From positions 1 to 58,986 of the forward strand of contig JAJPKR010000058.1 of the NCBI GenBank assembly GCA_021323595.1: a DNA stretch of 58,986 bases, in the 5' to 3' direction. Within the stretch, counting starts at the first letter, position 1. Each line of letters opens with the position of its first letter. Source of the DNA: Terriglobia bacterium (GTDB lineage Bacteria > Acidobacteriota > Terriglobia > Terriglobales > SCQP01). Positions 32,699 through 41,273 of this stretch are shown in pieces. A program made the translations under genes and the position numbers. The notes under the pieces are model-generated. The model did no database searches. It saw only the letters and a list, made by a program, of their open reading frames with translations, and was not told the DNA's origin.

Positions 32699-35600
32699 TT
32701 AGAAGTCCAGCCGCACGCCCAGTTCGATCCAGCGGCTGCCCGCGGTGCGGTTGGCGGGCACGAATTGGCTGGTGATGTTGCCGAAATTGCTGGCGCGGGT
32801 GATGCTCAAGCTGGGCGTGTTGAAGTTGACGTTGTTGAACGTGTTGAAAAAATCCACCGAATAGGACAGCCCGAGTTTTTCGGTTAACTGGGTTTTCTTG
32901 CCGAACGACATATCCAAATTGACGAAGGGCAATCCCGTGAGGGGATTCGAACGGCCCGACAGCCCATCGCTGCTCAGTTCGACGGGGCGGAAATCGCCAA
33001 ACGCCGCGGCTGGGTTCGAAAACAGGTTGAGTCCGGTCGTGCTGCTGGCGACGCCGCTGTGGACACCGGCCTTCAGGCTGCTCACCGCCACGGTAGGAAT
33101 CGCGTAGGTCGTGCCGCTGAGAATCGCCCCGCCGCCATACACTTGGCTGCCCTCGCTCACTTCGACTGGGAACCCGGTTTCGGCGGTGAAAATGCCGGAG
33201 GCGTACCAATCGTCAATGACGTGATCGATCCAATGGCCGGTGCTGAAGCGGCCGCGGCCGAACGGCAGATTCCACACCGTGGTCGCGTTCAGGACCTGGC
33301 GGCGGTCGAAGCCGCTGGCGCCGTAATTTATATCGGGATAAAAGCTGTTGGGGAAGAACCCGGCCGAGTCCTGATTGGCAACGCCGTTGTCGAGGCTGTG
33401 CGACCAGGTGTAATTTACGTCGAAGGAAAGGCCGTTGGCCGCCTGCTTGCGCAACGTCAGCACTAAGCCGTTGTAATTCGAACGGCCGAGATGGGTGCGC
33501 ATGAAGAGCACGAGCACTTGGCGATTGTCGAAGGCGGGCAGGCCCTGCTTTGCGCGCAAGCCGTCCATGGCATTGAACAGGGTGCTTACGTTGCCATTGA
33601 TGAAGGAACTGGCGAAATTCTGCGCCATGTAGGCTGTGCCGGTGACCGCCGCGCCGGCGACGGTAAGCCCGGGCAGCATGTCATCGAACCAAGGCTCGTC
33701 GGGGGCCGTTCCGCCCGCCCGCAGCGCGTTGGCGATTGCGTCGAAAGCCTGGGCGAACGTCTGCCCGGAAGCGGTGTCCTTATACATGTAGGGGGCGTTG
33801 CTGAAGTTGATGGCCTCGGGCAAATTGCGGCCGTAATGTCCAATCCAACCGGCCTCTAAAAGCAAGCCGGCGGGCAGTTCGTGCTGGACGGTGAAGTCGG
33901 CTGTGTAAGCCCGCCCGATCTTGTTATTAGGATCGAGCTGGAATGATAGCAGCTCGCCATAGGGCGTTGAGGGGACGACCGGGCTGGTGGCGGCGCCGAA
34001 ACTCGGCACCGGCAAAGTGCCGTCCACGCCGACCCGAAAATCGGAAAGCGCTGCATTCGGCGAGGCGGGACTGGGATTGCAGCCGGTCCCCGGCGCGCCG
34101 GAGATATTGCACGCGGGGGTGGGGACTGTCACGGTATCGGCAAAGCCCACGCCGAGCATGGGAATCTCGACATCCTGCACCATGTTCGAGCGGTCGTAAA
34201 CGATCGCGAAGCCGCCGCGCAGCACGGTCTTCTGATGGCCGAACAGACTGCCGAGCCAGCCGCGTTCGAAAGATGGGTTCCAGGCTAGGCCCATCCGGGG
34301 CGCGACGTCGCCCCAGTCGGTGTTGATGATCGTGCGGCCGCCGGCGTTCTTGATGGGGAGATAAGCGAGAGTCGGATTGTACGGCGTTTGTCCGGCTTGC
34401 GCCGCTGCCAGCTTGGCCTGCAAATATCCTTGCGCCGTGAGCGCCTGGCCGGTGGCGTTGTCAATCAGGAGCGTCTGCAAGCCATTGGCGTCGGTAGGCG
34501 GAGTCTGCCAGCCGTAGGCGATGCCGTAGGTGGCCGTCAGCGAGGGGCTGATGCGCCAGATGTCCTGACCGTAAAAGTTATACGCGTTCATCGTCGCGTT
34601 GCCGACGAGGTTGGTGCCGAATGGCTCGGGCTGCAGTTGCGCGTTGCGCACGGCCAAGATGCCGACGTTGTCGAGCAAGCCGAGCGTCGAAGCGTAGAGC
34701 CGATCCCAGTTTTGAACGTCGCCCCTTTGCAAGCAATTGGGGGTGGTCACCGAGCTGCCGCAGGTCGGCGGGCGGTCGGCAGCGGGAATCGTCAGGAAGC
34801 TGGTGACGTCGGCGTCGGTCAGCGCGGCCAGCGAAGTGATCGAACCGACGACTTTATCGCTGCGCTCATGAATCGTGGGCAGATGATACAGCGTGAAGCC
34901 GGTCTGGATCGTGTGGTTGCCGACGATCCAATCGAGATCGTCAATGTACTGAATATTGCGGACCGTCGTTTTTTGGTAGCGGGCATTGCCGGTGCTGTCG
35001 TCGATCGGCGCCTGGAAAAGGCTCGTAGGCTGGTAGGCGATCCAGCCGGCGCCGGTTTGGGTGCCGGGCAGTTGCTCCTGATTGGCGATCTGCGTGGGCG
35101 TCAGCGGGCTGGACAGCGTGCGATTCCGCACCCAGCCCCAATGAAAGGAGTTGAGCACCGTGGGAGTAAGCTGGCCGGTGAGGCTGGCGGCGATCATGTC
35201 GCCGCGGTCGGGCGTGGCCTTGAGCGCCCGCACATTGCCGTTGAGGACCGAAAACTGCGGCGAAGGGCCGGCGCCGCCGGCGGCGTTTTGCAGCTCCCGG
35301 GCGTATGTGTAGCTGCTGTCGAACTGCCACTTGGAGCTGAAGTTGTGGTCGAGGCGGCCGACCCAGTAATCATCTGTCAGCGGTGCGTTCACCGTGGAGT
35401 CGAAGCCGGCGTAGTTCAAGCCGTCGCCTTCGGAAAAATCGTTCGGCTCTGGATACAGCTTGTTCATCGCTTGCACCGTCGGGCTGATGCCGAGGCCGCG
35501 CGGGTCGCAAGCTTGATTGCCGCTTGCGCCGCAGAACGCGGCTGTCGCCAGCGGATATTGCTCCACCGTGCCGGCGGCGTTGCGGAACTGCAGCGTGCCG

Positions 35601-36598
35601 GCTTTCAGCGTATCCGTGGGCACGAGCGTGGCGGTATCGAAGACCCGTGCGAAGCGCCGGCCCTCGTAATCCACGAAAAAGAAGGTGCGATTTTTGGCAA
35701 TTGGACCGCCCACGCGTGCGCCGAAGCGCTTGTCTTGCAGCGGGGGGCGGGGCGTGGAAGGCAGCAGGGTGCCGTTCGCCAGCCGGACCGGCGTGTGATT
35801 GTCGTCCCAGGTATTGGCGTTGAGCTTGTTGTTCTGGTAGTAGCCGTAGAGTGCGCCGTGGAATTGATTCGTGCCGCGGCGGCCGACCAGCGTGATCTCG
35901 CCGCCCGACGAGCGGTTCATGCTCGCGCCGTAATTGCTCACGCCCACGCGGAATTCCTGCACGCTGTCGACCGGAATGGGGATGGCGGTGACATTTTGAC
36001 CCGCCCCGGCGATGACGTTGCCGCTGATGTCGATGCCGTCGAGGGTAATCGTGTTTTGGTCGTCCACCGCCCCCGCAACCCGCACCTCGTTGGTGTTGTC
36101 GGCGGAAGCTGCGGGTTGTAAGTCGAGGAGCTCCGTGGCGTCGTGCTGGAGCGTCGGCAGACGGATCAGCGCCGTGGCTCCGATCGTGTCGCCGACCGTG
36201 GCGTTGACGGTCTGCAATTGTGCGGCTGCGCCGGCAACCGCCTCGACCGTTTGCGAGGCGGCCCCGACCGTGAGGCTCACGTTGGCGAGCGAACTCTTGT
36301 TGACGGTCACGGTCACATCGGTGACCGTAGCGACACGGAAGCCCTTGGCGGTGACGGTGAGCGTATAGACGCCGGGAATGACGTCGGGGAACGCATAGCC
36401 GCCTTGGGAGTTGGCCCGAACGCTGCGCTTCGCGTTGGTGCCGGTATTGGTCAGCGTGACCATGGCTCCGGGTACGACAGCGCCGCTTGGGTCCGTCACC
36501 GTGCCGACTACGGCTCCCGTTGCCGCCGTTTGCGTCGCCGCCGTGCCCGACAAGCACAGCAGCACCGCCGAGAGCAGGATCGCCCGATGCAGCCGCAT
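32699..36598 (-). CDS. TonB-dependent receptor with carboxypeptidase-regulatory-like domain (Oar-like)
   Basis: 1299 aa from ATG 36598 (GGAGG 7 nt upstream). Signal peptide LHRAILLSAVLLCLSGTAATQ. Residues ~28-110 form a CarboxypepD_reg-like beta-sandwich (GAVVGTVTDPSGAVVPGAMV, YAFPDVIPGVYTLTV). A plug domain follows (about 130-240, VDSVQEFRVGVSNYGA, SGGEITLVGRRGTNQFHG), then a long beta-barrel ending in WIELGVRLDF with the C-terminal Phe of outer-membrane proteins. Such large receptors are abundant in Acidobacteriota and import oligosaccharides or peptides. The amidase gene follows 8 nt downstream and is probably co-transcribed. Confidence 0.93.
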   Translation of the reverse strand: MRLHRAILLSAVLLCLSGTAATQTAATGAVVGTVTDPSGAVVPGAMVTLTNTGTNAKRSVRANSQGGYAFPDVIPGVYTLTVTAKGFRVATVTDVTVTVNKSSLANVSLTVGAASQTVEAVAGAAAQLQTVNATVGDTIGATALIRLPTLQHDATELLDLQPAASADNTNEVRVAGAVDDQNTITLDGIDISGNVIAGAGQNVTAIPIPVDSVQEFRVGVSNYGASMNRSSGGEITLVGRRGTNQFHGALYGYYQNNKLNANTWDDNHTPVRLANGTLLPSTPRPPLQDKRFGARVGGPIAKNRTFFFVDYEGRRFARVFDTATLVPTDTLKAGTLQFRNAAGTVEQYPLATAAFCGASGNQACDPRGLGISPTVQAMNKLYPEPNDFSEGDGLNYAGFDSTVNAPLTDDYWVGRLDHNFSSKWQFDSSYTYARELQNAAGGAGPSPQFSVLNGNVRALKATPDRGDMIAASLTGQLTPTVLNSFHWGWVRNRTLSSPLTPTQIANQEQLPGTQTGAGWIAYQPTSLFQAPIDDSTGNARYQKTTVRNIQYIDDLDWIVGNHTIQTGFTLYHLPTIHERSDKVVGSITSLAALTDADVTSFLTIPAADRPPTCGSSVTTPNCLQRGDVQNWDRLYASTLGLLDNVGILAVRNAQLQPEPFGTNLVGNATMNAYNFYGQDIWRISPSLTATYGIAYGWQTPPTDANGLQTLLIDNATGQALTAQGYLQAKLAAAQAGQTPYNPTLAYLPIKNAGGRTIINTDWGDVAPRMGLAWNPSFERGWLGSLFGHQKTVLRGGFAIVYDRSNMVQDVEIPMLGVGFADTVTVPTPACNISGAPGTGCNPSPASPNAALSDFRVGVDGTLPVPSFGAATSPVVPSTPYGELLSFQLDPNNKIGRAYTADFTVQHELPAGLLLEAGWIGHYGRNLPEAINFSNAPYMYKDTASGQTFAQAFDAIANALRAGGTAPDEPWFDDMLPGLTVAGAAVTGTAYMAQNFASSFINGNVSTLFNAMDGLRAKQGLPAFDNRQVLVLFMRTHLGRSNYNGLVLTLRKQAANGLSFDVNYTWSHSLDNGVANQDSAGFFPNSFYPDINYGASGFDRRQVLNATTVWNLPFGRGRFSTGHWIDHVIDDWYASGIFTAETGFPVEVSEGSQVYGGGAILSGTTYAIPTVAVSSLKAGVHSGVASSTTGLNLFSNPAAAFGDFRPVELSSDGLSGRSNPLTGLPFVNLDMSFGKKTQLTEKLGLSYSVDFFNTFNNVNFNTPSLSITRASNFGNITSQFVPANRTAGSRWIELGVRLDF

Positions 36599-36653
36599 TG
36601 CACGCCTCCGCGCAGTAGGCTCCCGTTGCGAGGGAACGTGGAGCGCGGCGCAA

Positions 36654-36682
36654 TTCATATCCCATCGGGAATCTCTTGTCAA
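36654..36682 (-). promoter_or_regulatory. Sigma-70-type promoter of the TonB-dependent receptor gene
   Basis: On the minus strand: -35 TTGACA (36682-36677), 17-nt spacer, -10 TATGAA (36659-36654). The -35 is perfect and the -10 matches 4 of 6. The expected start site near 36647 leaves a leader of about 49 nt before ATG 36598. The region also lies between divergent genes. Confidence 0.65.
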
Positions 36683-36738
36683 GCGGCCCCCCCGGCGATA
36701 GCATGATGCGGTTCGATTTTTCCGCTCGAGGCACCCCG

Positions 36739-39700
36739 ATGTTGAAAGCACCTCGCCTGTTGTTGGTTCTCGTTGCGTCCTTGGCATTGCCGGTGGCGGT
36801 CGCGGCATCCGTCCCGACGGCCCGGCTCACTGGCGCCTTGCGCTGGCGCAGCGTCGGCCCCTACACCGGCGGCCGCGTGACCGCGGTCGCGGGCATTGCC
36901 GCCCAACCCAACGTCTATTACATGGGCACTGCGGGGGGAGGCGTCTGGGAGAGCCAAGATTACGGCCTTAGCTGGAAGAACATCTCGGACAAGGACTTCA
37001 AGACCGGCGCTATCGGAGCTTTAGCCATCGCGCCCTCCAACCCGAAAATTATTTATGTAGGCACCGGCGACTCCGCTCCCCGCAATACCGTGCTTACAGG
37101 GGCGGGGATGTACAAGTCGACCGACGGCGGAAAGACGTGGAGCTACATGGGTCTTGGCGCGACTCACATCATCACCTGGATACTCATTGACCCCAGGAAT
37201 TCAGACATCGTGTACGTCGCGGCGCTGGGCCACCTGTTCGGTCCCAATCCGGAACGCGGCGTCTTCAAGACGGTGGATGGCGGCCGGACCTGGCAAAAGA
37301 TTCTCTACGTCGACGACCACACCGGGGCGATCACGATGGCCATGGATCCGTCGAATCCGCTGGTGCTCTATGCAGCGATGTGGCAGATGTCGAGAAGGCA
37401 TTGGACGTTTTCCAGCGGCGGTCCGGGTAGCGGCATCTACAAGACCACCGATGGCGGCAAGACTTGGACCAACATCTCCCATCGCCCGGGGTTGCCGTCC
37501 GGCATCTTCGGCAAGGTGGGCCTCGCGGTGGCGCCGAGCCAACCCAACGTCGTCTACGCGCTGATCCAGGCGGATTACAAGGGCCAGGCCGGCGCCTTGT
37601 TCCGTTCCGACGATGCCGGCCAGAGCTGGAAATTCATCAACAGCAGTATGGACATCACCCAGCGCGCTTTCTACTACATGAATGTATACGTGGATCCGAA
37701 AGACGCGAATACGATCTATCTGCCCAACGTGGGGCTGTACGTATCGCACGACGCGGGCAAGAAGCTGACCGCGCTGCATCCACCGCACGGCGATAATCAC
37801 GTGCTCTGGATCAATCCCGACAATCCCAAGATCTTCATTGAAGGCAACGATGGCGGCGCGACCGTCACTCAAAATGGCGGCCAGGCGTGGAGTTCCGAGG
37901 ACAACCAGCCGACGGGGCAGTTCTATCACGCCAACCTCGACGATCAATTTCCATTCCACATATACGGTGCGCAGCAGGATCGCGGTTCCGATGATGGCCC
38001 CAGCGCGGTGCCGGCCGGGATGATTCCCGCGGTTTGGAAAAACGTGCAAGGCGGGGAGATGAGCTGGGTCGTGCCGACGCCAGGCCGCCCTTGGGTCACC
38101 TACGGCAGCGGCTACTACAGCATGGAGTGGCGAGAGGATCGCAGGACTGGGTTGACCACCAATGTTAGCCCTTGGCCGGACTACAAGTTTGGCCTGGCCG
38201 GCTCGAAGATCAAATACCGCTACGGTTGGATCCATCACCCCGTCGTCTTTGCCCCCGGCAACCCGAACGAACTGTTGATGGGAGCGAACGTGCTGTTCGA
38301 AACTCTCGACGAAGGCATCCATTGGAAAGTGATCAGTCCGGACCTCACCCGCCACGACCCGAGCAAGCTGGGGCGGCCGGGCGGCCCGATCAGCGCTGAC
38401 GTGACTGGCGAGGAAATGTTCGACACCATTTCCTCGATCGCCTTTTCGCCGCTCACCGACGATGTCATCTGGACTGGCTCCGACGACGGCCTGGTGTACG
38501 TGACCACCGATGGCGCCCAGCACTGGACCCAGGTGCGGCCGCCGGCGCTCCCGGCCTGGTCGACCATCACTTGCATCGAGCCGTCGCACACCGACGCCGG
38601 CTCCGCTTACCTTTCGGCGAGCCGGTATGACTGGGATGACTTTCATCCTTACGTGTACAAGACCACTGATTACGGCCGGCATTGGACGGAAATCGCCGCC
38701 GGGCTGCCGTCCGATCAGTATGTTGAGAGCGTTCGGCAGGATCCGAATGATCCCGATCTGCTCCTCGCCGGCACGAGCGCGACCGTGTATTTCTCACTGA
38801 ATGGCGGCCAGGAGTGGCAGCCGCTGAGTCTCAATTTGCCTGCCGTGCGCGTGAGCGATATCGAGTTTCAACCCGAGCAACATGCCGTGGTGCTCGCCAC
38901 TTTCGGGCGCGGCTTCTGGGTACTGGACAATCCTCGGTTCCTCGAGCAGTTGGGGAGCGCCGAGGTTGCGGCGGATGCGCCGTATCTGTTCGCGCCGCAG
39001 CAGGCTTGGCTCACCACGCGACGTGCGGGCGGTTTTGGGCCGCGCGGCGCGGGGGGCGCGAACCTGGCTCCCGGAGCCACCGTTTTCTTCTACTTGCCCA
39101 CGGACTACAACGGCCGGACGCCGGTGAAGCTGAGCTTCACCGACTCCAGTGGACAGCTGATCCGCAGCATCACGCTCCCGCTCAAGCCGCCGCAGCGGCG
39201 CTCCGGCTCTTTCGTGCCGGCGCCGAAACCGGTTAAGCTCCATCCCGGCGTCAATCGCTTCCAGTGGGATCTGCGATATGCGAACGCGGTGGACGTGAAA
39301 GGGATTTTCAACTCCGGGTTCGCCGCCGCCGTCCCCGTCGGTCCGGAAGTCTTGCCCGGCTCCTATACCGTGACGCTGACCTACGGCGCGACCACACGGA
39401 GCCAGCCACTGGTCGTCAAGCTGGATCCACGCCTGCATACCACGCAGTCGGAACTCCAGCAGCGCTTCGCATTGCTGATGCGCATTCACGAGGCCCTGAA
39501 CCGCCTCGACACCCACCTGAACCAGGCCATTGACGCCCGCGCCGCGCTCGAGAAGGCGGAAGGGAAGTCGGGCGTCGCTGGCGCTCCGCCGCCGGAGTTG
39601 GAGCGGCTGAGCCGCGATATCGACGAGCTGGTGGATCTGAAGATCCAGTCCAGCGAAGGCGCGTTGGTGTACCCGGGCCGGTTGCGCGCGTGGCTGACCT

Positions 39701-39885
39701 CGATCGCCAGCCAGGTGGACATGGCGCTCGTGCCGCCCACGCCGGCGATGGTGCAAGTGGCCGACGATTACATCCAGCAAGCGGATGCCGGCGTCTCGCG
39801 TCTGCAAGCCGACCTTGCCGCGGCCGACAAGGTTCTGGCTCGCCTTTCGCCGGGCGCCGCGCCATCGGGCGCGCGCAAGCCCTGA
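36739..39885 (+). CDS. Exported sortilin/VPS10-like Asp-box beta-propeller protein
   Basis: 1048 aa from ATG 36739; in-frame ATGs about 35 nt upstream are less likely because the signal peptide LLLVLVASLALPVAVAAS begins right after 36739. Residues ~25-780 contain repeated BNR/Asp boxes (STDGGKTWSYM, TVDGGRTWQKI, TTDGGKTWTNI, SDDAGQSWKFI, TTDGAQHWTQV, TTDYGRHWTEI, SLNGGQEWQPL), the pattern of VPS10/xyloglucanase-like propellers. The last ~150 residues form a helical, Gln/Leu-rich tail. Homologues are often named glycosyl hydrolase, but no catalytic acid pair can be assigned, so the substrate is unknown. Confidence 0.85.
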   Translation: MLKAPRLLLVLVASLALPVAVAASVPTARLTGALRWRSVGPYTGGRVTAVAGIAAQPNVYYMGTAGGGVWESQDYGLSWKNISDKDFKTGAIGALAIAPSNPKIIYVGTGDSAPRNTVLTGAGMYKSTDGGKTWSYMGLGATHIITWILIDPRNSDIVYVAALGHLFGPNPERGVFKTVDGGRTWQKILYVDDHTGAITMAMDPSNPLVLYAAMWQMSRRHWTFSSGGPGSGIYKTTDGGKTWTNISHRPGLPSGIFGKVGLAVAPSQPNVVYALIQADYKGQAGALFRSDDAGQSWKFINSSMDITQRAFYYMNVYVDPKDANTIYLPNVGLYVSHDAGKKLTALHPPHGDNHVLWINPDNPKIFIEGNDGGATVTQNGGQAWSSEDNQPTGQFYHANLDDQFPFHIYGAQQDRGSDDGPSAVPAGMIPAVWKNVQGGEMSWVVPTPGRPWVTYGSGYYSMEWREDRRTGLTTNVSPWPDYKFGLAGSKIKYRYGWIHHPVVFAPGNPNELLMGANVLFETLDEGIHWKVISPDLTRHDPSKLGRPGGPISADVTGEEMFDTISSIAFSPLTDDVIWTGSDDGLVYVTTDGAQHWTQVRPPALPAWSTITCIEPSHTDAGSAYLSASRYDWDDFHPYVYKTTDYGRHWTEIAAGLPSDQYVESVRQDPNDPDLLLAGTSATVYFSLNGGQEWQPLSLNLPAVRVSDIEFQPEQHAVVLATFGRGFWVLDNPRFLEQLGSAEVAADAPYLFAPQQAWLTTRRAGGFGPRGAGGANLAPGATVFFYLPTDYNGRTPVKLSFTDSSGQLIRSITLPLKPPQRRSGSFVPAPKPVKLHPGVNRFQWDLRYANAVDVKGIFNSGFAAAVPVGPEVLPGSYTVTLTYGATTRSQPLVVKLDPRLHTTQSELQQRFALLMRIHEALNRLDTHLNQAIDARAALEKAEGKSGVAGAPPPELERLSRDIDELVDLKIQSSEGALVYPGRLRAWLTSIASQVDMALVPPTPAMVQVADDYIQQADAGVSRLQADLAAADKVLARLSPGAAPSGARKP

Positions 39886-40111
39886 AGCCAGCCGCTCCCG
39901 CAGGGCTTTCGGTCGGCGCCCTGGGCCTGTCCGGAGCCGGCGCTCGAGACCACTCCTGTGGCAGCGGGCATGCGCGCACACCGAGAAACGATGGAACGGC
40001 GCGGAACGTCGCCGTTCGGCGGCACGCCCGCCGGCCACGGGCGCGTGGGGTTCGCGGCAGCGCCACGGCGCCGCCCGCGCGCAGGCGCGCGCGTGGGCTA
40101 CCATGTCCAGC
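39886..40111 (+). other. Intergenic spacer before SAM hydrolase-family gene
   Basis: 226 bp. No ORF, promoter or terminator stands out; the sequence is GC-rich and unstructured by eye. Confidence 0.4.
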
Positions 40112-40912
40112 ATGGCGATCGTAACGTTGACAACCGACTTCGGCTATTCCGATGGCTACGTGGGCGCAGTGAAGGGCGTCGTGCTGGCGATCGAACCCAG
40201 CGCGCAGGTCGTGGACCTTTGCCACGGTGTGATTCCCTACGACTTGCTGGACGGCGCCTATATCCTGGCGCAAGCCTACGCGTATTACCCGCCCGGCACG
40301 ATCCACGTGGTCGTGGTCGATCCGGGCGTGGGCACGGCGCGCCGGGCGATCGTGGCCCACGTCGGCCGGCACTACTTCGTCGCTCCCGATAACGGCGTGC
40401 TGTCCCTCGTCTACGCTCGCGAGAGCGAGTGCACCGTCTATCATGCGACCGCCAGCCATTACTTCGCCGCCGAAGTTTCGAGCACATTCCAGGGCCGCGA
40501 CATCTTCGCTCCCTTGGCCGGCTGGCTCGCCAAAGGCGTCGAGGCCGAAAAGTTCGGCGAACCGATCACCGACTTCGTGCGCTTCGCCTTGCCGAAACCG
40601 CGCGCCGAGGCCGACGGCGTGCATGGCGTGGTGCTCAAGAGCGACCGCTTCGGCAACGTCATTACCAACTTCACCAAACAGGACCTGCCGCAGCTGGCCG
40701 CCGCCGACGGCGCCGCGCCGCCCTTCGAGCTCACGCTCGGGCAGGCCAAGATCACCAGCCTGCGCGCCAGCTACGGCGATGCCCCGCCCAACCAGCTCTT
40801 CGCCGTGTGGGGATCGGCGGGCTTCTTGGAGATTTCCGCCAACCGCGGTTCCGCGTTGCGCCTGGCGGCGGCTGAGCGCGGAGCCGAGGCCGTCTTCCGC
40901 GCCGGGTCCTGA
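40112..40912 (+). CDS. SAM hydrolase / adenosyl-transferase family protein (DUF62)
   Basis: 266 aa from ATG 40112; ATG 40103 is in frame and would add three residues. The N-domain has the family motifs LTTDFGYSDGYVGAVKG, VVDLCHGV, GTIHVVVVDPGVGTARRAI and the strongly conserved FVAPDNGVLS. The C-domain carries DRFGNVITNF. The family includes SAM hydroxide adenosyltransferases, which split S-adenosylmethionine into adenosine and methionine, and the fluorinase/chlorinase enzymes. The halogenase insertion loop is not evident, so hydrolase activity is more likely. A small zinc-ribbon gene follows after 51 nt. Confidence 0.9.
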   Translation: MAIVTLTTDFGYSDGYVGAVKGVVLAIEPSAQVVDLCHGVIPYDLLDGAYILAQAYAYYPPGTIHVVVVDPGVGTARRAIVAHVGRHYFVAPDNGVLSLVYARESECTVYHATASHYFAAEVSSTFQGRDIFAPLAGWLAKGVEAEKFGEPITDFVRFALPKPRAEADGVHGVVLKSDRFGNVITNFTKQDLPQLAAADGAAPPFELTLGQAKITSLRASYGDAPPNQLFAVWGSAGFLEISANRGSALRLAAAERGAEAVFRAGS

Positions 40913-40963
40913 TCGCGCGCGCGTGCCTTACAATCGTAAGGAACTTCGAAAAATTGAGGGAAC

Positions 40964-41140
40964 ATGGGAAAAGTCGCTAAAACCGCGGATCGGGCCAAGG
41001 CGGCTGAAACGGCCGAGCAGATCTGCCCCAAGTGCGGCAAGCCAATTCGCATCGTCAAGCGGATCCGCAACCGCGAGTTGAACATCGCCGGCGGAATGTA
41101 TATTTCCTGCTCCGCCTGCGACTACGCCGAAAAACTGTGA
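40964..41140 (+). CDS. Small zinc-ribbon protein, 58 aa
   Basis: Preceded by GAGGG 3-7 nt upstream of the ATG. Two CxxC knuckles, C21/C24 (CPKCGK) and C49/C52 (CSAC), are separated by a basic segment IRIVKRIRNREL, giving a typical zinc-ribbon layout. It is short and mostly charged, so it may bind nucleic acid or act as an adaptor. I do not recognise a specific family. It lies between the SAM hydrolase-family gene and the APC permease on the same strand. Confidence 0.72.
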   Translation: MGKVAKTADRAKAAETAEQICPKCGKPIRIVKRIRNRELNIAGGMYISCSACDYAEKL

Positions 41141-41273
41141 GCTGAGCCGTCGCGGCCCAACGCGCGGCTTGGTGACGCGCTCGGGCGCGTGGCGGCGGCT
41201 TCCGCCGTCGTCCCGCCGGGGCGCGAGGCCACGCGCACGCCCGTGGACGGCTTAAACTTGTCGCTTCGCCCCG

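Noticed and set aside
32937-32956. GGGGATTCGAACGGCCC resembling a tRNA T-arm
   Set aside because: It is inside the receptor coding sequence and there is no acceptor stem, D-arm or anticodon arm around it.
32690-33209. Amidase frame extended upstream over the receptor gene
   Set aside because: The region is the 3' end of the receptor gene in another frame; the Tat signal begins exactly at ATG 32690.
34388-36121. A 577-codon open frame on the plus strand opposite the receptor gene
   Set aside because: Long antisense frames are common opposite GC-rich genes; it has no signal, motif or ribosome site, while the minus-strand receptor is clear.
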